From positions 186,001 to 250,000 of the forward strand of contig JAZAQT010000229.1 in assembly GCA_036417435.1 (NCBI GenBank): a stretch of 64,000 nucleotides of DNA. The letters are read 5' to 3'. A model generated the notes under the pieces. That model made no database searches and had not been told where the DNA came from. It saw nothing but the letters and a program-made list of their open reading frames with translations. This DNA comes from Inia geoffrensis. Taxonomy: Eukaryota > Chordata > Mammalia > Artiodactyla > Iniidae. The number at the start of each line of letters is the position of its first letter. Positions within the stretch are counted from its first letter, which is position 1. Position numbers and translations under genes: made by a program. Shown piece after piece: positions 62,473 to 64,000 of this stretch.

Positions 62473-64000
62473 AATACCGGGAATGTAAACACGGCTACGT
62501 GTGAACTGCATTACAAAACACAACAGAGTCTCACATTTACAAAAGAAACTTATGCTTGCTTAAGGGGAAAGGAGAGTGGGGAGGCTGCATAAAACCAGAG
62601 GTTCACATTAGGACAGATACCATTCCATAAGCCAAATATATATTAGACAAGACCTACTCCTTGCTCAACCAAATGGACTCAACACCCAGTATTCAAAACC
62701 TTGGAATATGCCTGACTATGAAGAAAATTAAAACCCATACATTTATAGGTCTCCATAAGAAAATCATTTGTGTACAGCACCATACAGACAGCAGTGTCAA
62801 CAAGCTAAATCTCCTTATAAAAATAAATTTGAAAAACAAAACACAAGGACTGTGAAATAGAGAGAAATTCTTAAATAAGTCCTTCAGGGCTTGTGAGGAA
62901 TCTTGGATTTACCACCTCTACATCCACAGCTGGGGGAGAGATAAGGCTGGACACTTGGGGCTGATACTATTGGTGAGGGAATGCAGACCCTTTCAAGTAA
63001 TGGTGCATGGTTCCCATTCCACGGGTCCCAAATCTCCACGTTTAAGGGATTTATCCTTCAGCTAAAATATGCATGGAAAACCCAGAATATGGTCCACGAA
63101 GTGATCAGGCATAATTTCTAAAACTCATCGCCATTTTCGCCCCCTGATACTCGAGTTTGCCGTTCCAGATGCGATATTAACATTCTCCCCACTTGGAGAG
63201 TCAGTGCCTTTGACCTCTTGTTTGGCACAGTTTGCAATTTCTGTGGAAGATGAACAGGAATAAGGAGAACCAATGAGCGGCTAACTCGATGTGTTTGGAC
63301 GGGCACATTGAACTCTGATTTCCCTACAGGAAGAAGAATTCACCAAAGGCTCAGCGGGCCATGCCGGAACGAGATTAGGGCCTGAAGCAATTCTTCGGGT
63401 TTGCTTTCATCTCACAAGAAAGCGAGTTGAGAAAAGGAGATCTTTGGCACTGTAACTCACAATCCTGCAGAGTTCCAAATGACCCCTATCATCCAAAAAT
63501 TTATTGAAGGAAGGCTGTGAAGAGGACTTGAACGCGACGCAGAATTGCAGAAAACAGATATCAGGGGGTAGATAAGAATTGCTCTGAAAGCGTAGGAAAA
63601 GAGGCAGCAGTTCGACAGTGATGCACTTGGCCAAAAAGGGCGTATGCGTTTTTTCCTGAATATATTCAGGAAAAAACGCATACGCCCTTTTTGGCCAACC
63701 AAGCAAGCCTGCAATGGAAATCTGCCCTACAAGAAGTCTCACTTCCCACCGATCCAAAGGGCCGTCCGAAAAAAGTGTAAAATCCAGAGAGGCAGGACAG
63801 GCCATGGAGAACCGGCAGCCTTGTTATGCTGATGGGCGGGATGTAAATTGCCAACAGCCACTCTGGATAAGTGGATGGTGTTTCCTGGAACAAAGAAAAA
63901 ACCAAGCTAGAGAGCCTAGGGCACTTCCACTTATGGTGCTATAGATTCGGAAAATTTAAATGAAAAAGACACAGCCACACCAAAGTTTGGGGCTGCTCTG
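62473..64000. repeat. Satellite monomer 37, cut by the window end (1,528 bp)
   Basis: Q-type proximal head with GTCAACAAGC, CATACAGACAGC, TTTCAAGTAATGG and TTTGCTTTCATCTC as private or shared changes. The window ends shortly before the BamHI site, so the array continues to the right. Confidence 0.97.
63627..63698. repeat. Palindrome, monomer 37
   Basis: All 36 pairs intact. Confidence 0.97.

Larger units (their letters stand above)
1..64000. repeat. Tandem satellite array, 1.735-kb unit, about 36.9 copies
   Basis: The same unit recurs head to tail across the entire window with spacings of 1,734, 1,735 or 1,736 bp and no interruption, inversion or foreign insertion. Neighbouring units are very similar: by eye I count about 14 differences between the first two. 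Length differences come from single-base indels, chiefly an extra G (CAAGGAAG against CAAGAAG) after the palindrome and one-base changes in A-runs. Single-cutter sites in the first unit are XhoI 678-683, EcoRI 864-869, PstI 993-998 and BamHI 1535-1540, so such digests should give a 1.735-kb ladder. Two head haplotypes are used below. E has GTTCATATT, CAACGAAATGG, CCCCGTATT, CCTAGG, GATACTATT and AATATGG. Q has GTTCACATT, CAACCAAATGG, CCCAGTATT, CCTTGG, GATAGTATT and AATACGG. The unit length and L1 content fit the common cetacean satellite as I remember it; that identification is inferred and no search was run. Monomer phase here simply starts at window base 1. Confidence 0.98.

Noticed and set aside
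1..64000. A hidden gene cluster, defence system, tRNA or rRNA unit between repeats.
   Set aside because: Every base belongs to a monomer. Unit spacing never departs from 1,734-1,736 bp, so there is no room for an inserted element.
1..64000. A ribosomal-spacer or viral terminal-repeat array as the origin of the period.
   Set aside because: No rRNA sequence, viral gene or long terminal repeat features are seen. The L1 3' end and the 1.735-kb unit fit a known class of mammalian satellite better.

Overview
The whole window is one uninterrupted tandem satellite DNA array. A unit of 1,734-1,736 bp is repeated head to tail about 36.9 times (36 complete monomers plus a partial 37th), and the array runs off both ends of the window. 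I find no protein-coding gene, rRNA or tRNA. The short open frames that recur in each unit are periodic by-products of the repeat: their lengths change with single-base indels between copies. No flanking single-copy DNA is visible.

Each unit is a chimera of three parts. (1) About 563 bp derive from the 3' end of a LINE-1 element on the + strand: a broken ORF2 C-terminus, the 3' UTR and a decayed A-rich tail (first complete copy about 1550-2112; the window opens inside one, 1-377). (2) About 1,100 bp of CpG-rich sequence that I do not recognise (for example 378-1154 and 1227-1549). (3) A 72-bp spacerless palindrome with two 36-bp arms (first copy 1155-1226) embedded in that sequence. All 37 units carry the palindrome. 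In 20 it is perfect, in 14 it has one mismatched pair and in 3 it has two.

The L1 3' UTR resembles, from memory, L1 3' ends of cetartiodactyl mammals. A unit of about 1.73 kb built partly from L1 matches what I recall of the common cetacean satellite: units of about 1.7 kb, shorter (about 1.58 kb) in oceanic dolphins, and a 1998 report that L1 is a basic unit of cetacean heterochromatin satellites. My best inference is therefore constitutive heterochromatin of a whale or porpoise outside the dolphin family. The sequence shows the satellite and the L1 relic directly; the taxon is inferred.

Monomers fall into subfamilies, and these show layered higher-order structure. Positions 1-6939 alternate two head haplotypes (E and Q). 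Positions 10409-22554 carry a 3,470-bp dimer three times, interrupted by one odd monomer. Positions 24593-42126 hold two copies of an 8,677-bp pentamer that look identical by eye. Positions 42127-45114 are a partial, diverged relative of the pentamer reached through an in-register jump. Positions 48587-55530 hold two copies of a 3,472-bp dimer. Monomer 35 (59002-60737) is a mosaic. This is the pattern expected of unequal crossover and gene conversion. The feature most worth attention is the periodic long perfect palindrome. I see no gene-based biological system here.
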